Source of the DNA: Deinococcus seoulensis
Lineage (GTDB): Bacteria > Deinococcota > Deinococci > Deinococcales > Deinococcaceae
Reading direction: 5' to 3'
NCBI RefSeq assembly: GCF_014648115.1
Contig: NZ_BMQM01000001.1
Location: forward strand, 62,001-126,000
Length of the DNA: 64,000 nucleotides
Below are positions 49,891 to 61,345 of this stretch, piece after piece (position 1 is the first letter of the stretch; each line of letters opens with the position of its first letter). A program made the translations under genes and the position numbers. The notes beneath the pieces are model-generated. The model saw nothing but the letters and a program-made list of their open reading frames with translations. It made no database searches and was not told where the DNA came from.

Positions 49891-50127
49891 ACGCCGCGCC
49901 GGGGTGCCAAACCAGTGCAGCCGGCCGCCCAATCCGCTCAGCCCAGGCCCGCGCCGGAAGGTCACAGCGACCTGAGCAGGAATTGGGTGGGCGCGGGGCA
50001 CCTGAAGGTCGGCGATACGATCAAGCAGACCGACGGCACCACCGGCCTCGTCGCCAACGTCACCACCGTTGGGCAGACGCGCGAGATGTTCAACCTCACC
50101 GTCAGCGAAGCCCACACGTATTATTGA
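49891..50127 (+). pseudogene. Remnant of a HINT-domain (polymorphic toxin type) protein
   Basis: A short frame open directly after uvrD ends with NWVGAGHLKVGDTIKQTDG, TTGLVANVTTVGQTREMFN and LTVSEAHTYY, then a stop. This matches the end of a PT-HINT/intein-like domain, which in polymorphic toxins sits just before the toxin tip. The upstream protein and the toxin are missing. GTG at 49915 is the only start and has no SD, so it is probably not expressed. Confidence 0.75.
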
Positions 50128-50129
50128 TA

Positions 50130-50228
50130 CCGGCGTAAATCCGCATCACCTGTGTTGGCACGCAATGCGTTCTAGCCGGCGTTCTCACAGCCCAGGGTAA
50201 TGCTGGGCAATGTCAACTTACGCCGTTT
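50130..50228. repeat. Possible miniature element with CGGCGTAA ends
   Basis: CGGCGTAA near 50131-50138 and its complement TTACGCCG near 50218-50225 bracket about 90 bp holding a CCCAG/CTGGG hairpin. It starts just after the HINT stop. Short ends make this tentative. The following 50229-50312 holds a TTGACG/CGTCAA hairpin and no gene. Confidence 0.3.
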
Positions 50229-50312
50229 TCGATAAGTCATGATCCGCTTGACGTTGCGTCAACTGGCAAAATCCCCGCCCAAGCCCTTTTCGGGCGCCTT
50301 TCAGGCCGTCTT

Positions 50313-51104
50313 TTACCAACGAGAAGGATCAAAAGGCGAAGCGGGCGGCATAAAAGCATTAAGACGCTCCACGGCCTGACGATGGCGCTCCTCTACGGCT
50401 TCGTCCCGGGAGCGGTCATCACCTGGCAGGGTAATCCAGACACCCTCACCCAGGCGCGCCACGTATGCTAGCCCAGCCTCAACGGTCAGGAGGGCTGCTG
50501 GAAGGCGCCGCGTGAGTTCTGGACCAAGAAAACAGTTTCGCGAAACCCTTGTCCAGTATCTAGGAAAATAGTAAGGGATATGGTCAGGGTTCGATGGAGC
50601 AACAACGTTTGCAATCACTGAGCAGTGCATTGGCTGCACAGCAGTCAGAAATGTCTGCATCGTCTGGTGAGCCGGATGCGTATCTCCTAAATTGAACTTC
50701 CAATTCCAACCGTCGCCATGGAAAGTCATACGGGCAACAGCCCAGTGCCTACGCTGCTCTAAGGTTAAGGGGAGCTGGTCTTCCTCAGCGATCTCAACGG
50801 CAATGTAGTCGTCCAAATCGCTTGAGCCACGGAGCAGGAATTTTATAGCGCGTTCAAAGTCGTCCGCTTGTAGCTCTGTTCCATCCTCCATAGAAACGCC
50901 GCGTTCATTCAGCCAGACAAGGTCATCCGCTAGACTCTTCGCAAGCTCATGCAGGGGTTTATGCCTATGCCACTCGGCCGGGTAAGAATGATGACCGGGT
51001 GTATCTTCCTCAGGGGCATACTTCTCCAGGGATTGTAAATCGAGTAAACCGCGTGCCAGTCGGTCAATGTTCATTAGGCCAAACATGGTTGGGAAAAAAG
51101 GCAT
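50313..51104 (-). CDS. Protein of unknown function in the accessory patch
   Basis: 263 residues with no recognised domain, and AT-richer codons than its neighbours, a sign of transfer. Notable segments are acidic helices (ELQADDFERAIKFLLRGSSDLDDYIAVEIAEEDQ) and an aromatic PDHIPYYFPRYWTRVSRNCF. ATG at 51104 follows a near-perfect AGGAGGT at 5 nt. A 37-nt inverted repeat lies upstream. It converges on a toxin-type HINT remnant, so an immunity-like role is conceivable but not supported by any motif. Confidence 0.7.
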   Translation of the reverse strand: MPFFPTMFGLMNIDRLARGLLDLQSLEKYAPEEDTPGHHSYPAEWHRHKPLHELAKSLADDLVWLNERGVSMEDGTELQADDFERAIKFLLRGSSDLDDYIAVEIAEEDQLPLTLEQRRHWAVARMTFHGDGWNWKFNLGDTHPAHQTMQTFLTAVQPMHCSVIANVVAPSNPDHIPYYFPRYWTRVSRNCFLGPELTRRLPAALLTVEAGLAYVARLGEGVWITLPGDDRSRDEAVEERHRQAVERLNAFMPPASPFDPSRW

Positions 51105-51120
51105 CAACACCTCCTGTAGA

Positions 51121-51157
51121 GATTTCCTGGCGTGAAACTGTCTTTCACGCCGAGAAA
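51121..51157 (-). promoter_or_regulatory. Long inverted repeat in the leader of the unknown gene
   Basis: GGCGTGAAA (51129-51137) and TTTCACGCC (51143-51151) are perfect arms around 5 nt. Outer GATTTC/GAAATC extend the match to 37 nt with two mismatches. A 10-bp palindrome AGAGTACTCT lies about 20 nt further upstream. This could be an operator or an RNA hairpin. Confidence 0.55.
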
Positions 51158-51300
51158 TCAATTCCTTTAGAAGAGTACTCTAAGATTCGCTCGGAAGATT
51201 ACTGGTCTGTGCGTCATTCGGGACGGTTGTAGAGCTTCTTCCACCTCTGATCACAACTTTCGCCGTCTGTGATTAGCGGTCGGCCGAAAGGGCAAGCGCC

Positions 51301-51540
51301 CAGTCAGCGCATCAGGCCGGTCAGGACCGCGACGGGGTTCTGACAGCGTAACCGCGCGGTCTCCACGGTGGACTTGATCCGCATGTACGTCTGCGCGCGC
51401 ACTGCATTCTTGCTGCACTGCGAGACCTTCCTCGCATCACCACCGTCCGCAGGCTCCGTTCCGCTGCGTTGTTCGTCGGTGGAATGTCCGGGTCCTTCAG
51501 GAACCGCCACAGCGCTATAGAACGGCTGGGATGCGGTGTT
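51301..51540 (-). pseudogene. Frameshifted C-terminal fragment of an IS66-like transposase
   Basis: One frame reads ALWRFLKDPDIPPTNNAAER then SLRTVVMR. One frame over it continues RKVSQCSKNAVRAQTYMRIK and STVETARLRCQNPVAVLTGLMR to the stop. Together they match the tail of DDE transposases of the IS66 type (PPTNNAAER.LR motif). The rest of the element is gone. Confidence 0.75.
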
Positions 51541-51678
51541 GAAGGTGCCCACCCTGACGTGCTTCCTGACGGATGAGCAGAAGCGGGAGGCGACGGCGGC
51601 GGTGGTGCGGGCCGGGGCGGAGTTCGTGAAGTCGGGTGCGGGCTTCGGCCTGGGCGGCGCTGGCGCAGGTTCGCGCTG

Positions 51679-52170
51679 TTACCCTTCCCGGTTGACGATG
51701 TGGCGGATTTCGCCGGGTGGAACGCTCAGCAGGTCGCGGATGACCAGCGGGTAGACCGGGGTGGATTCTGTGGCGTTCAGTGGGAGCCAGTGGCAGGTCA
51801 CGCCGGGGTTGTCCTGCACGGTGAACGGGCTGTCCGGCAGTTCCAGTGGGGCGGGTGTGTGGTAGTAGAAGCCGATCTCGTGCTGGCGGCGGTCGGGGGG
51901 GCCGAAGAAGTTCTCGACCACGCCGACCAGTCGCAGTGGGCCGGGGGGCAGGCCTGTTTCTTCCGTCCATTCGCGGGCGGCGGCGGTGGCGGAGTCCTCG
52001 CCGGTGGTGACGGCCCCGCCGGGCAGGTAGTGAAAGCCGATGCTGGGCTCGGTGTTCGTGAGGAGCCGGTCGCCGCGCGTGCAGAGGACGGCGACCCGCA
52101 CGCTGAACTTCACGTTACCCAGGGGGAGGCGGATATCAAACGGTCTCCGATTGGATGGTTGCATAACCAT
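51679..52170 (-). CDS. NUDIX hydrolase
   Basis: 163 residues. The NUDIX box is GGAVTTGEDSATAAAREWTEETGL, close to GX5EX7REUXEEXGU. Family members hydrolyse nucleoside diphosphate derivatives, but the substrate here is unknown. The first 14 codons from ATG 52170 lie inside a palindromic repeat, and no SD or -10 box precedes them. An in-frame GTG at 52113 (VKFSVRV) is another possible start. Confidence 0.9.
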   Translation of the reverse strand: MVMQPSNRRPFDIRLPLGNVKFSVRVAVLCTRGDRLLTNTEPSIGFHYLPGGAVTTGEDSATAAAREWTEETGLPPGPLRLVGVVENFFGPPDRRQHEIGFYYHTPAPLELPDSPFTVQDNPGVTCHWLPLNATESTPVYPLVIRDLLSVPPGEIRHIVNREG

Positions 52171-52273
52171 TCAATCCGAGCGAAGCGAGTAGGAGGGAGA
52201 CGGATTCCGGGCGTGGAGTTGGCAACCCGGTGCCCCTTCCGGGGTGTTAACGAAACAGACGGAATCCGTCTTG
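52135..52273 (+). repeat. Palindromic repeat family, full copy overlapping the NUDIX start
   Basis: Starts ATCAAACGGTCTCCGATTGG, with hairpin 1 ATGGTT/AACCAT, then CCGAGCGAAGCGAGTAGG and hairpin 2 as TTGGCAACCC..GGGGTGTTAA (imperfect), and ends CAGACGGAATCCGT. Confidence 0.9.
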
Positions 52274-52274
52274 G

Positions 52275-53669
52275 TCATGCGCTGGCTTCGGCGCGCACGC
52301 TGGGGTCCGGGTCGGCGAGCAGGCGGTCGCGCAGGGTGGGGGAGAGGTCGGTGCGTCCGGCGAGGGCGAGTCGCACGCCGTCGTCCGGGTCGGCGGCCAG
52401 CTTGTCGTGCGTGCCTTCCGGGAGGTTCGGGTGGTGCGCGGCGGCGCGGCGCACTCCGGCGTTCGGGTCGGCGGCCAGCCGGGTCAGGATGTCCGCATTG
52501 GTGGCGGGGGCGTACGCGACGGCGCGGCGCACCTCGGGGTTCGGGTCGGCGGCCAGTCGGGTCAGCAGGTCGCCGCTCAGGTCGGGCCGCACGGCGAGCA
52601 CGGTGCGCACGTTGGGGTCCGGGTCGCCGGTCAGGGCGTCCAGCACGGCGGGGCTGAGGTGTTCGGCGCTGGCGACGTGCAGGCGGATGTCCTGTTCGGG
52701 CGCGCGGGCCAGCGTCAGGACGGCCTCGTCGGGCAGGTCGTTGCGTTCCAGCACGGCGCGGCGCACCGTTTCGGTCTCGTCGGCGGCCAGTCGGATCAGC
52801 GTGGCGGGGGGCGTGTCGGGTCGGCGGGCCAGGGCGGCGCGTACGTCCGGGTCGGCGTCCAGTTCGGCGCGTTCCAGCCACGCGGCGGGGACCGTCCAGC
52901 CTTGCAGGGCGGCGGCGCGCACGGCGGGGTGTTCGCTGGTGGCCAGCCATTCGCGGACGCTGCGGGGCAGGTCCACGCGGCGGGCCAGGGTGGCCAGCAC
53001 GTCCGGGTCGCTGTCCGTGCCGAGCGTCAGTGCGCAGTCCAGCGGCAGGTCCAGCCTGCGGGCCACGCCCGCCCGCACCAGTCCGTGCGAGTCGGTGACC
53101 AGTTCCCGCAGCGCGTCGCCGGGCAGGTCGGGGCGCGCCGCGACGGCCTTGCGCACGTCGTAGTCGTCGTCGGTGGCCAGTTGCCGGACCAGCGGTTCGG
53201 GCAGTGTTTCGCGCCGGGCGACGGCCTCGCGGATCTGCCATCCGGCGTCTGCGGCGAGCGCCGCCACGCGCGCCTCGCTGAGGTCCGGGCGGCCCGCCAG
53301 TGCCGTGCGCACTGCGTAATCGTCGTGGCGCAGGGCGGCGTCCAGCACCCAGGCGGGTGACCCCTCTGCGTTCAGCAGCGCGATCACGCTGTCGGCCGGG
53401 AACGAGGAGAGCAGGTTGGGCCGGGCCAGTCGCATCAGGGGCAGGCCGGGGTTGGCCAGCACGTCTGCCGGGTACGCGGCGGCCAGCGCGCCCAGGATCT
53501 CGGTGGGGGTGTTCGGGTGCCGCGCCACGAGTGCCCGCACCCGTGAATCCGGGTGTGCGGACAGGCCGGACAGGGTGTCGGCCGTGGCGCGCGGACTGGC
53601 CGCTGCTTCCAGCGCGCCCTCCACCCCCAGGATCGTCAGGGTGCGCGGATCAAGGTCGGAGAACGTCAT
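52275..53669 (-). CDS. Leucine-rich repeat variant (LRV) protein
   Basis: 464 residues made almost wholly of helical repeats of about 24 residues with consensus LAADPNPEVRRAVARRPDLP. Around 16 units are readable. LRV/HEAT-like solenoids bind proteins or nucleic acids, and no catalytic domain is attached. There are no cysteines of the usual LRV Fe-S cluster. ATG at 53669 is 7 nt after CATGAT (minus strand). The frame extends 30 codons upstream without support. Confidence 0.85.
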   Translation of the reverse strand: MTFSDLDPRTLTILGVEGALEAAASPRATADTLSGLSAHPDSRVRALVARHPNTPTEILGALAAAYPADVLANPGLPLMRLARPNLLSSFPADSVIALLNAEGSPAWVLDAALRHDDYAVRTALAGRPDLSEARVAALAADAGWQIREAVARRETLPEPLVRQLATDDDYDVRKAVAARPDLPGDALRELVTDSHGLVRAGVARRLDLPLDCALTLGTDSDPDVLATLARRVDLPRSVREWLATSEHPAVRAAALQGWTVPAAWLERAELDADPDVRAALARRPDTPPATLIRLAADETETVRRAVLERNDLPDEAVLTLARAPEQDIRLHVASAEHLSPAVLDALTGDPDPNVRTVLAVRPDLSGDLLTRLAADPNPEVRRAVAYAPATNADILTRLAADPNAGVRRAAAHHPNLPEGTHDKLAADPDDGVRLALAGRTDLSPTLRDRLLADPDPSVRAEASA

Positions 53670-53763
53670 GCGCCCGATCATGCCACGGGAGTGGGGAGGC
53701 AGGTGTGGGCCGTGGGGAGTGGGGCGGGCTAGTGGGGCGGGCTCTGGTGGTGCGGCCACCCAT

Positions 53764-53811
53764 CAACCAGCAGCCAGCTCAACCAGCAGCCAGCTCAACC
53801 GGCAGCCAGCG
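53764..53811. repeat. 16-bp tandem repeat spanning the nudC stop
   Basis: CAACCAGCAGCCAGCT at 53764-53779 and 53780-53795, then CAACCGGCAGCCAGCG at 53796-53811. The nudC stop (53795-53797) spans a unit boundary. Confidence 0.85.
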
Positions 53812-54622
53812 CCGCCTGCACGGCCTGGTCGATCAGGGCGCGGGCGATGCTGACCCGGGGCGGAAGTTTGGGCAGCGCCGTGACCGGGAAGAAGCGGGCG
53901 TCCTCGATCTCGCCGGGTTGCGGGGTGATCTGGCCCTCCTGGTAGCGGGCGGTGAAGCCGATCATCAGGGAGTGCGGGAACGGCCACGGCTGACTGAATG
54001 CGTAGCGCAGGTCCGTGACGGTCACGCCGACTTCCTCGGCCACTTCGCGGTGCGCGGCGGCTTCCAGGGTCTCGCTGGGTTCCGCGAATCCGGCAATGGC
54101 GGAGTACATGCCGGGCGGGAAGTTCGGGCCGCGCGCCAGCAGCACCTCGGTGTCCGGGCCGCTCCCGCGCGTGATGAGGACCATCGCGACCGGCGCGACC
54201 CTCGGGTAGGCGCTCAGGCCGCAGTTCGGGCACACGCGGGAGCGTTCGTGCGCGCTGTCCTGCATCGGCGTCGCGCAGCGTCCGCAGTAGCGGTGCGTGC
54301 GGTGAAATTCCAGGATCTGCGAGGCGTATCCGGCCACGCCCATCAGCGTGTCGCCCAGCGTCCCGAACGCCGAGCGGACCGGGACACTCACGAACCCGCC
54401 GGGCAGGTCGCCGTCCAGCGCCGCCGTGAACATGGTCCGGCCGTCCAGGCTGCCCAGGCCGCTCGTGTCGGTCACGGGCAGCGGCGCGGCGAGGCCGGTC
54501 GGCACCGCCTGCTGCTCGGTCAGGATCAGGCGGTGTCCGTCGAACACGAACCACACGCTGTCCGGGCCGGGCGCGGCGTGCGGGTCGCGCTGGAAGCCGT
54601 CCGGGAGGCTGGTGGCGTTCAC
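53795..54622 (-). CDS. nudC: NADH pyrophosphatase / RNA decapping hydrolase NudC
   Basis: 275 residues. A zinc ribbon (CGRCATPMQ..CPNC) precedes the NUDIX box GFAEPSETLEAAAHREVAEEVG and the NudC-specific SQPWPFPHSLMIGF. It cleaves NAD(H) and removes NAD caps from RNA 5' ends. GTG at 54622 overlaps the stop of the preceding gene by four bases (GTGA) and has GGAGGAA. It is last gene of the moxR-DUF2201-nudC operon. Confidence 0.96.
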   Translation of the reverse strand: MNATSLPDGFQRDPHAAPGPDSVWFVFDGHRLILTEQQAVPTGLAAPLPVTDTSGLGSLDGRTMFTAALDGDLPGGFVSVPVRSAFGTLGDTLMGVAGYASQILEFHRTHRYCGRCATPMQDSAHERSRVCPNCGLSAYPRVAPVAMVLITRGSGPDTEVLLARGPNFPPGMYSAIAGFAEPSETLEAAAHREVAEEVGVTVTDLRYAFSQPWPFPHSLMIGFTARYQEGQITPQPGEIEDARFFPVTALPKLPPRVSIARALIDQAVQAALAAG

Positions 54623-55758
54623 CCGTGTTCCTCCAGTCGCAGCACGTCCCCGAACGGGAAGCCCCCGTCCTCCAGACCGCCGGGCGGCACCACCCACAGC
54701 GTCGGCACGCGCGGGGCCTGCTCGGGGAAGTCGCCGTACCCGTCGGTCAGGTAGATCAGGACGTCCGGTTCGTGCGCGTCCAGCAGCGTGAAGATCGGGC
54801 GGAAGTCCGTGCCGCCGCCCCCCTGCGGTGGGGGGATCTCGCCGCCGGGGGACAGGTCGTGCGGTCCGTACGCCTCGGTGTCCGCGTAGTACAGCGTGGC
54901 CCGCACGTGCGGGTACGCGCCCAGCACGCCCTGCACCTCGCCCACCAGGGCGCGCACCGCGTCGTCGTCCACGCTGCCGGAGGTATCCACGGCGATCAGG
55001 GCGTTCAGGGACTCGTCGTCCAGCGCCTCCAGGTACAGGCCGCGCCCCACGAACCGCCGGTCGAAGCCGCCGAAATCCACCGGGGTGCGCGCCAGGAACC
55101 GCCACAGCTGCGCGCGCCAGTCCAGCCGCGCCGGGGCCAGCCGCATCAGTTCGCGGTGCAGGCCCAGCGGATCGTCCCCCTTGCCACTCATGGCCTCCAC
55201 GCTGCGCGCCTGCGCCAGCGCCTGCTGCCACTGCCGCTGCGTCTGCCCCGCCTGCCCCGGCTTCTGCCCGCGCGGCGGCGCGTCACTGGGCGGCCCGTCC
55301 AGCAGGTCGTCCCCCTCGTCGTTGCCGTCCCCCTCGGCTTCCGCCTCGATGGACGTGTACACCTCCTCGACGCTCAGGCGTTCCAGGTGCTCGTCCCGCC
55401 GCGACTGCGGCGGCGTGGGCAGCCCCGCCGCCGACACCATGCCGTTCACGATCAGGTCCGCGGCCTTGTTCCAGCGTTTCTTCTCACGCGGCCCGCGCCG
55501 CTGCACGTGCGACAGCGCCGCGTGCAGCACCTCGTGCAGCAGCAGGCCGTCCAGCACGTCCGGTGCCAGCCCGGCCGCCACCTCCGGGTTCACGTACACC
55601 CGCTCGCCGTCCGTGCCCGCCGCCGCGACCTCCCGCGACGGCACGAACTCCGCATGCAGCAGCAACGTCGCGAAGAACGCCGACTTGCCCCGCAGCCGCA
55701 ACCGAGAGCCGGAAATCAAACGCTGGAACTCAGGGGTGACCGGGAGGGGCGGGGTCAT
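54619..55758 (-). CDS. DUF2201 protein: putative metallopeptidase with VWA-like domain
   Basis: 379 residues. The N-terminal part has a zinc-peptidase-type motif, LLLHEVLHAALSHVQRR (HExxH), at about residue 75. An acidic linker (about 130-170) follows, then a VWA-like domain with the MIDAS-type DTSGSV and a GGGGTDFRPIF loop. Such proteins pair with MoxR ATPases, as here. ATG at 55758 is 88 nt past the moxR stop. The target is unknown. Confidence 0.88.
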   Translation of the reverse strand: MTPPLPVTPEFQRLISGSRLRLRGKSAFFATLLLHAEFVPSREVAAAGTDGERVYVNPEVAAGLAPDVLDGLLLHEVLHAALSHVQRRGPREKKRWNKAADLIVNGMVSAAGLPTPPQSRRDEHLERLSVEEVYTSIEAEAEGDGNDEGDDLLDGPPSDAPPRGQKPGQAGQTQRQWQQALAQARSVEAMSGKGDDPLGLHRELMRLAPARLDWRAQLWRFLARTPVDFGGFDRRFVGRGLYLEALDDESLNALIAVDTSGSVDDDAVRALVGEVQGVLGAYPHVRATLYYADTEAYGPHDLSPGGEIPPPQGGGGTDFRPIFTLLDAHEPDVLIYLTDGYGDFPEQAPRVPTLWVVPPGGLEDGGFPFGDVLRLEEHG

Positions 55759-55759
55759 G

Positions 55760-55846
55760 GGGTGACCGCCGCAGATGGCAGATGGCCGATGGCAAAGGGC
55801 GCCTCTGGCCTTCTGCTATCAGCCATCAGCCTTCTGCCATTTACCT
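55760..55846. other. Intercistronic repeat-rich segment between moxR and DUF2201
   Basis: ATGGCAGA and TCTGCCAT-type inverted words recur (ATGGCAGATGGCCGATGGC, CAGCCATCAGCC). They could fold into a hairpin that lowers downstream expression. Confidence 0.4.
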
Positions 55847-56872
55847 TCACATTCCCTCCGTGAGCTCCAGCGTTCCCTGCACGAGCGTCGCGAGGCGTTC
55901 GTCGCGGCCGACGAGTTCGGCGAGGTCCGCGAGTTGTCCGATGGCCTGGAATTTGCTGACGAGCGTGGCGACGTACAGTTGCAGCCATTCGGGTCCGGCG
56001 TTGTCGGCCAGCCACGTGAAGGCGTGGTGGGCCTCGTCGGCGCTCTTCGCGCGGGCGGCGAGGCCCACGACGGCGGCGTAGCGGACGCTGGGTTCGTCCG
56101 GTAACCTCAGCCCGGCGCCGCGTCCCTCAAGGACGGTGCCGAGGTCCGGCAGTTGCTCGTACAGGCGCACGAAGGCGCTGAATTCCGCTCCGGCGGCGTC
56201 TCCGATGGCGGGCGTGGCGTCCAGTCCGGCGCGGTGCAGGCGGGCGGCCATCTCCCAGGCGCGCGGGCTGGGCCACGCGGGCTGCTGCGGGTCCAGGCGC
56301 CACAGCAGTTCGGGCCGGAAGGTCAGGAACGCGATGACGTGCTCGTGCAGGCCGTGTGCCAGGGCGTACGCGCGCCACGAGTCGAAGTCCGGGCGGACGG
56401 TCAGGTGCAGGAAGCGGTTGGCGAGGGGGGCGGGCATGTCGAACACGCTGGCGCGGTCCTCCTTGCGGTTCCCGGCGGCCCACACGAACCAGCCGTCCGG
56501 GAGTTCGTAGCTGCCCACGCGGCGGTCGAGGATCAGTTGCTGCGCCATGCCCTGCATGGTGGGGGGGGCCATGTTCACCTCGTCGAGGAACAGCACGCCC
56601 TGCCCGCCGCGCGGCAGGAATTCCGGCGGGTACCAGCGGGACACGCCGCCGCCCTGCCCGTCGGCCTCGGGGACGGGCAGGCCGCGCAGGTCGGTGGGGG
56701 CCAGCTGCGAGAGCCGGACGTCCACGAAGTCCAGGCCGTGCCGGGCCGCGACCTGCGCCACGACGCTGCTTTTGCCGACGCCTGGGGGGCCCCAGATCAT
56801 GGTGGAGAGTTTCAGGTCGCCGGTCACGAGGGCGCTGAGGTACGTCTGAAGTTCGTTCGCAGTGAGGCTCAC
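55847..56872 (-). CDS. MoxR-family AAA+ ATPase
   Basis: 341 residues. Walker A GPPGVGKSSVVAQVA (about residue 28), Walker B VLFLDEVNMAPP, sensor AAGNRKED and ANRFLHLTV (arginine finger region) are visible. MoxR proteins act as chaperones for partners with VWA domains, and the next gene encodes one. GTG at 56872 is 6 nt after TAGCGT (minus strand), leaderless. It is first in the operon. Confidence 0.93.
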   Translation of the reverse strand: MSLTANELQTYLSALVTGDLKLSTMIWGPPGVGKSSVVAQVAARHGLDFVDVRLSQLAPTDLRGLPVPEADGQGGGVSRWYPPEFLPRGGQGVLFLDEVNMAPPTMQGMAQQLILDRRVGSYELPDGWFVWAAGNRKEDRASVFDMPAPLANRFLHLTVRPDFDSWRAYALAHGLHEHVIAFLTFRPELLWRLDPQQPAWPSPRAWEMAARLHRAGLDATPAIGDAAGAEFSAFVRLYEQLPDLGTVLEGRGAGLRLPDEPSVRYAAVVGLAARAKSADEAHHAFTWLADNAGPEWLQLYVATLVSKFQAIGQLADLAELVGRDERLATLVQGTLELTEGM

Positions 56873-57090
56873 GGGTTCACGCTACCGCACGGCACGGCCC
56901 GGAACGGTGGGAGGGGTGCCGTGCGGGCCTTGAATGTTCGGGGTGGGGTCGGTGGTATCGCCGGATGGGGCGGGGAGGGGGGGTATGGTGGGGGCGATTC
57001 CCCGTTGCCCGGCATCCCTTATACTTTCCGCATACTTTGACTCGGTACAAGTTTTCGCCCGTCTCGTTTCCTGCCTGAAGGAGTTGCCCC

Positions 57091-60291
<3,201 letters not shown>

Positions 60292-60345
60292 ACAGGCCGT
60301 AGGGCCTGAAGCAGGCACCACAGGCTGAACAGACGCAGCCTGCAT

Positions 60346-60384
60346 GAGGGGCGCGCCGGGACATGGAATTCCGGCGCGCCCCTC
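60346..60384 (+). terminator. Hairpin after the Fe-S oxidoreductase gene
   Basis: GAGGGGCGCGCCGG (60346-60359) pairs perfectly with CCGGCGCGCCCCTC (60371-60384). Only ATTCTGT follows, so it is a weak T tract. Confidence 0.7.
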
Positions 60385-60497
60385 ATTCTGTCCGGCGATT
60401 GACGTTCGTGCTCTGCCGGGTGGGGGGTCAGGGCGTGGATGCGGGGCGCACCCCGGATGTGGGTCGCAACGATTGTGTGTCACGCTAGTATCAGGGA

Positions 60498-61343
60498 ATG
60501 ACCATTGCAATCGTCACGGATTCAACGAGTGACCTGAGCGCCGCCCTGTGCGCGCAGGTGGGTGTGACCAGCGTGCCGCTGTACGTGCTGTTCGACGGCA
60601 AGATGCACAAGGACGGGCTGGAAATCACGCCCGGTGACCTGTTCGCGGGCCTGAAGGCCGGGAAGAAGACGCCCAGTACCAGCCAGCCCAGCCCGGCCGA
60701 GTTCGCGGCGGCGTACACCGAGGCGCTGAAGACGGCGGACGAGGTGCTGAGCATTCACATCAGCGGGCAGATGTCCGGCACTGTCGGCAGCGCCCGCCTC
60801 GCCGCGCAGGAATTCAGCGGGAAGGTCACGGTCGTGGACAGCCGCTCGGTCAGCATGGGCCTGGGCCTGCGTGTCCTGCGGGCCGCCGAGCTGGCCCACC
60901 AGGGCCTGAGCGTGCCGCAGATCGTGGAGAAACTCGAGGCGCTTCAGAAGGTCGCGGACATCCGCTTCACGGTGGACACCCTGGACTTCCTGCGCATCAA
61001 CGGGCGCATCGGCGGCGGGCAGGCGCTGCTGGGCAGCCTGCTGAACATCAAGCCCATCCTGGTCGTCAAGGACGGCCGCGTGGATTCCGGCGGGCGCGTG
61101 CGCGGGCACAAGAAAGCCATGGCGGACATCGTGGACTACGTGAAGAAGTACGCCGCGCAGCACGGCGGGGCGCGCGTGGCGGTCATGTGCACGCCCGGCG
61201 GCGAGGAGTTCGTCAAGGAGGTCCGCGCGGGCCTGAGCGGCGTGACGTTCGAGGACATGGGCGACCACATGATCGGCGCCGTGGTCGCCACGCACGCCGG
61301 TCCCGGCACGGTGGGCGTCACCCTGGAACCCCTGCACGCCTGA
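60498..61343 (+). CDS. DegV-family fatty-acid-binding protein
   Basis: 281 residues, complete: [101 protein letters not shown]. DegV/FakB proteins hold a fatty acid for phosphorylation by FakA. ATG at 60498 is 6 nt after TAGTAT (60486-60491), leaderless. It is followed after 2 nt by a lipoprotein gene. Confidence 0.95.
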   Translation: MTIAIVTDSTSDLSAALCAQVGVTSVPLYVLFDGKMHKDGLEITPGDLFAGLKAGKKTPSTSQPSPAEFAAAYTEALKTADEVLSIHISGQMSGTVGSARLAAQEFSGKVTVVDSRSVSMGLGLRVLRAAELAHQGLSVPQIVEKLEALQKVADIRFTVDTLDFLRINGRIGGGQALLGSLLNIKPILVVKDGRVDSGGRVRGHKKAMADIVDYVKKYAAQHGGARVAVMCTPGGEEFVKEVRAGLSGVTFEDMGDHMIGAVVATHAGPGTVGVTLEPLHA

Positions 61344-61345
61344 CG

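Noticed and set aside
49888..50127. Fusion of a HINT domain to uvrD by stop readthrough
   Set aside because: The HINT frame is in phase with uvrD, but the TGA is clear, the helicase is complete, and the HINT piece looks like unrelated debris.
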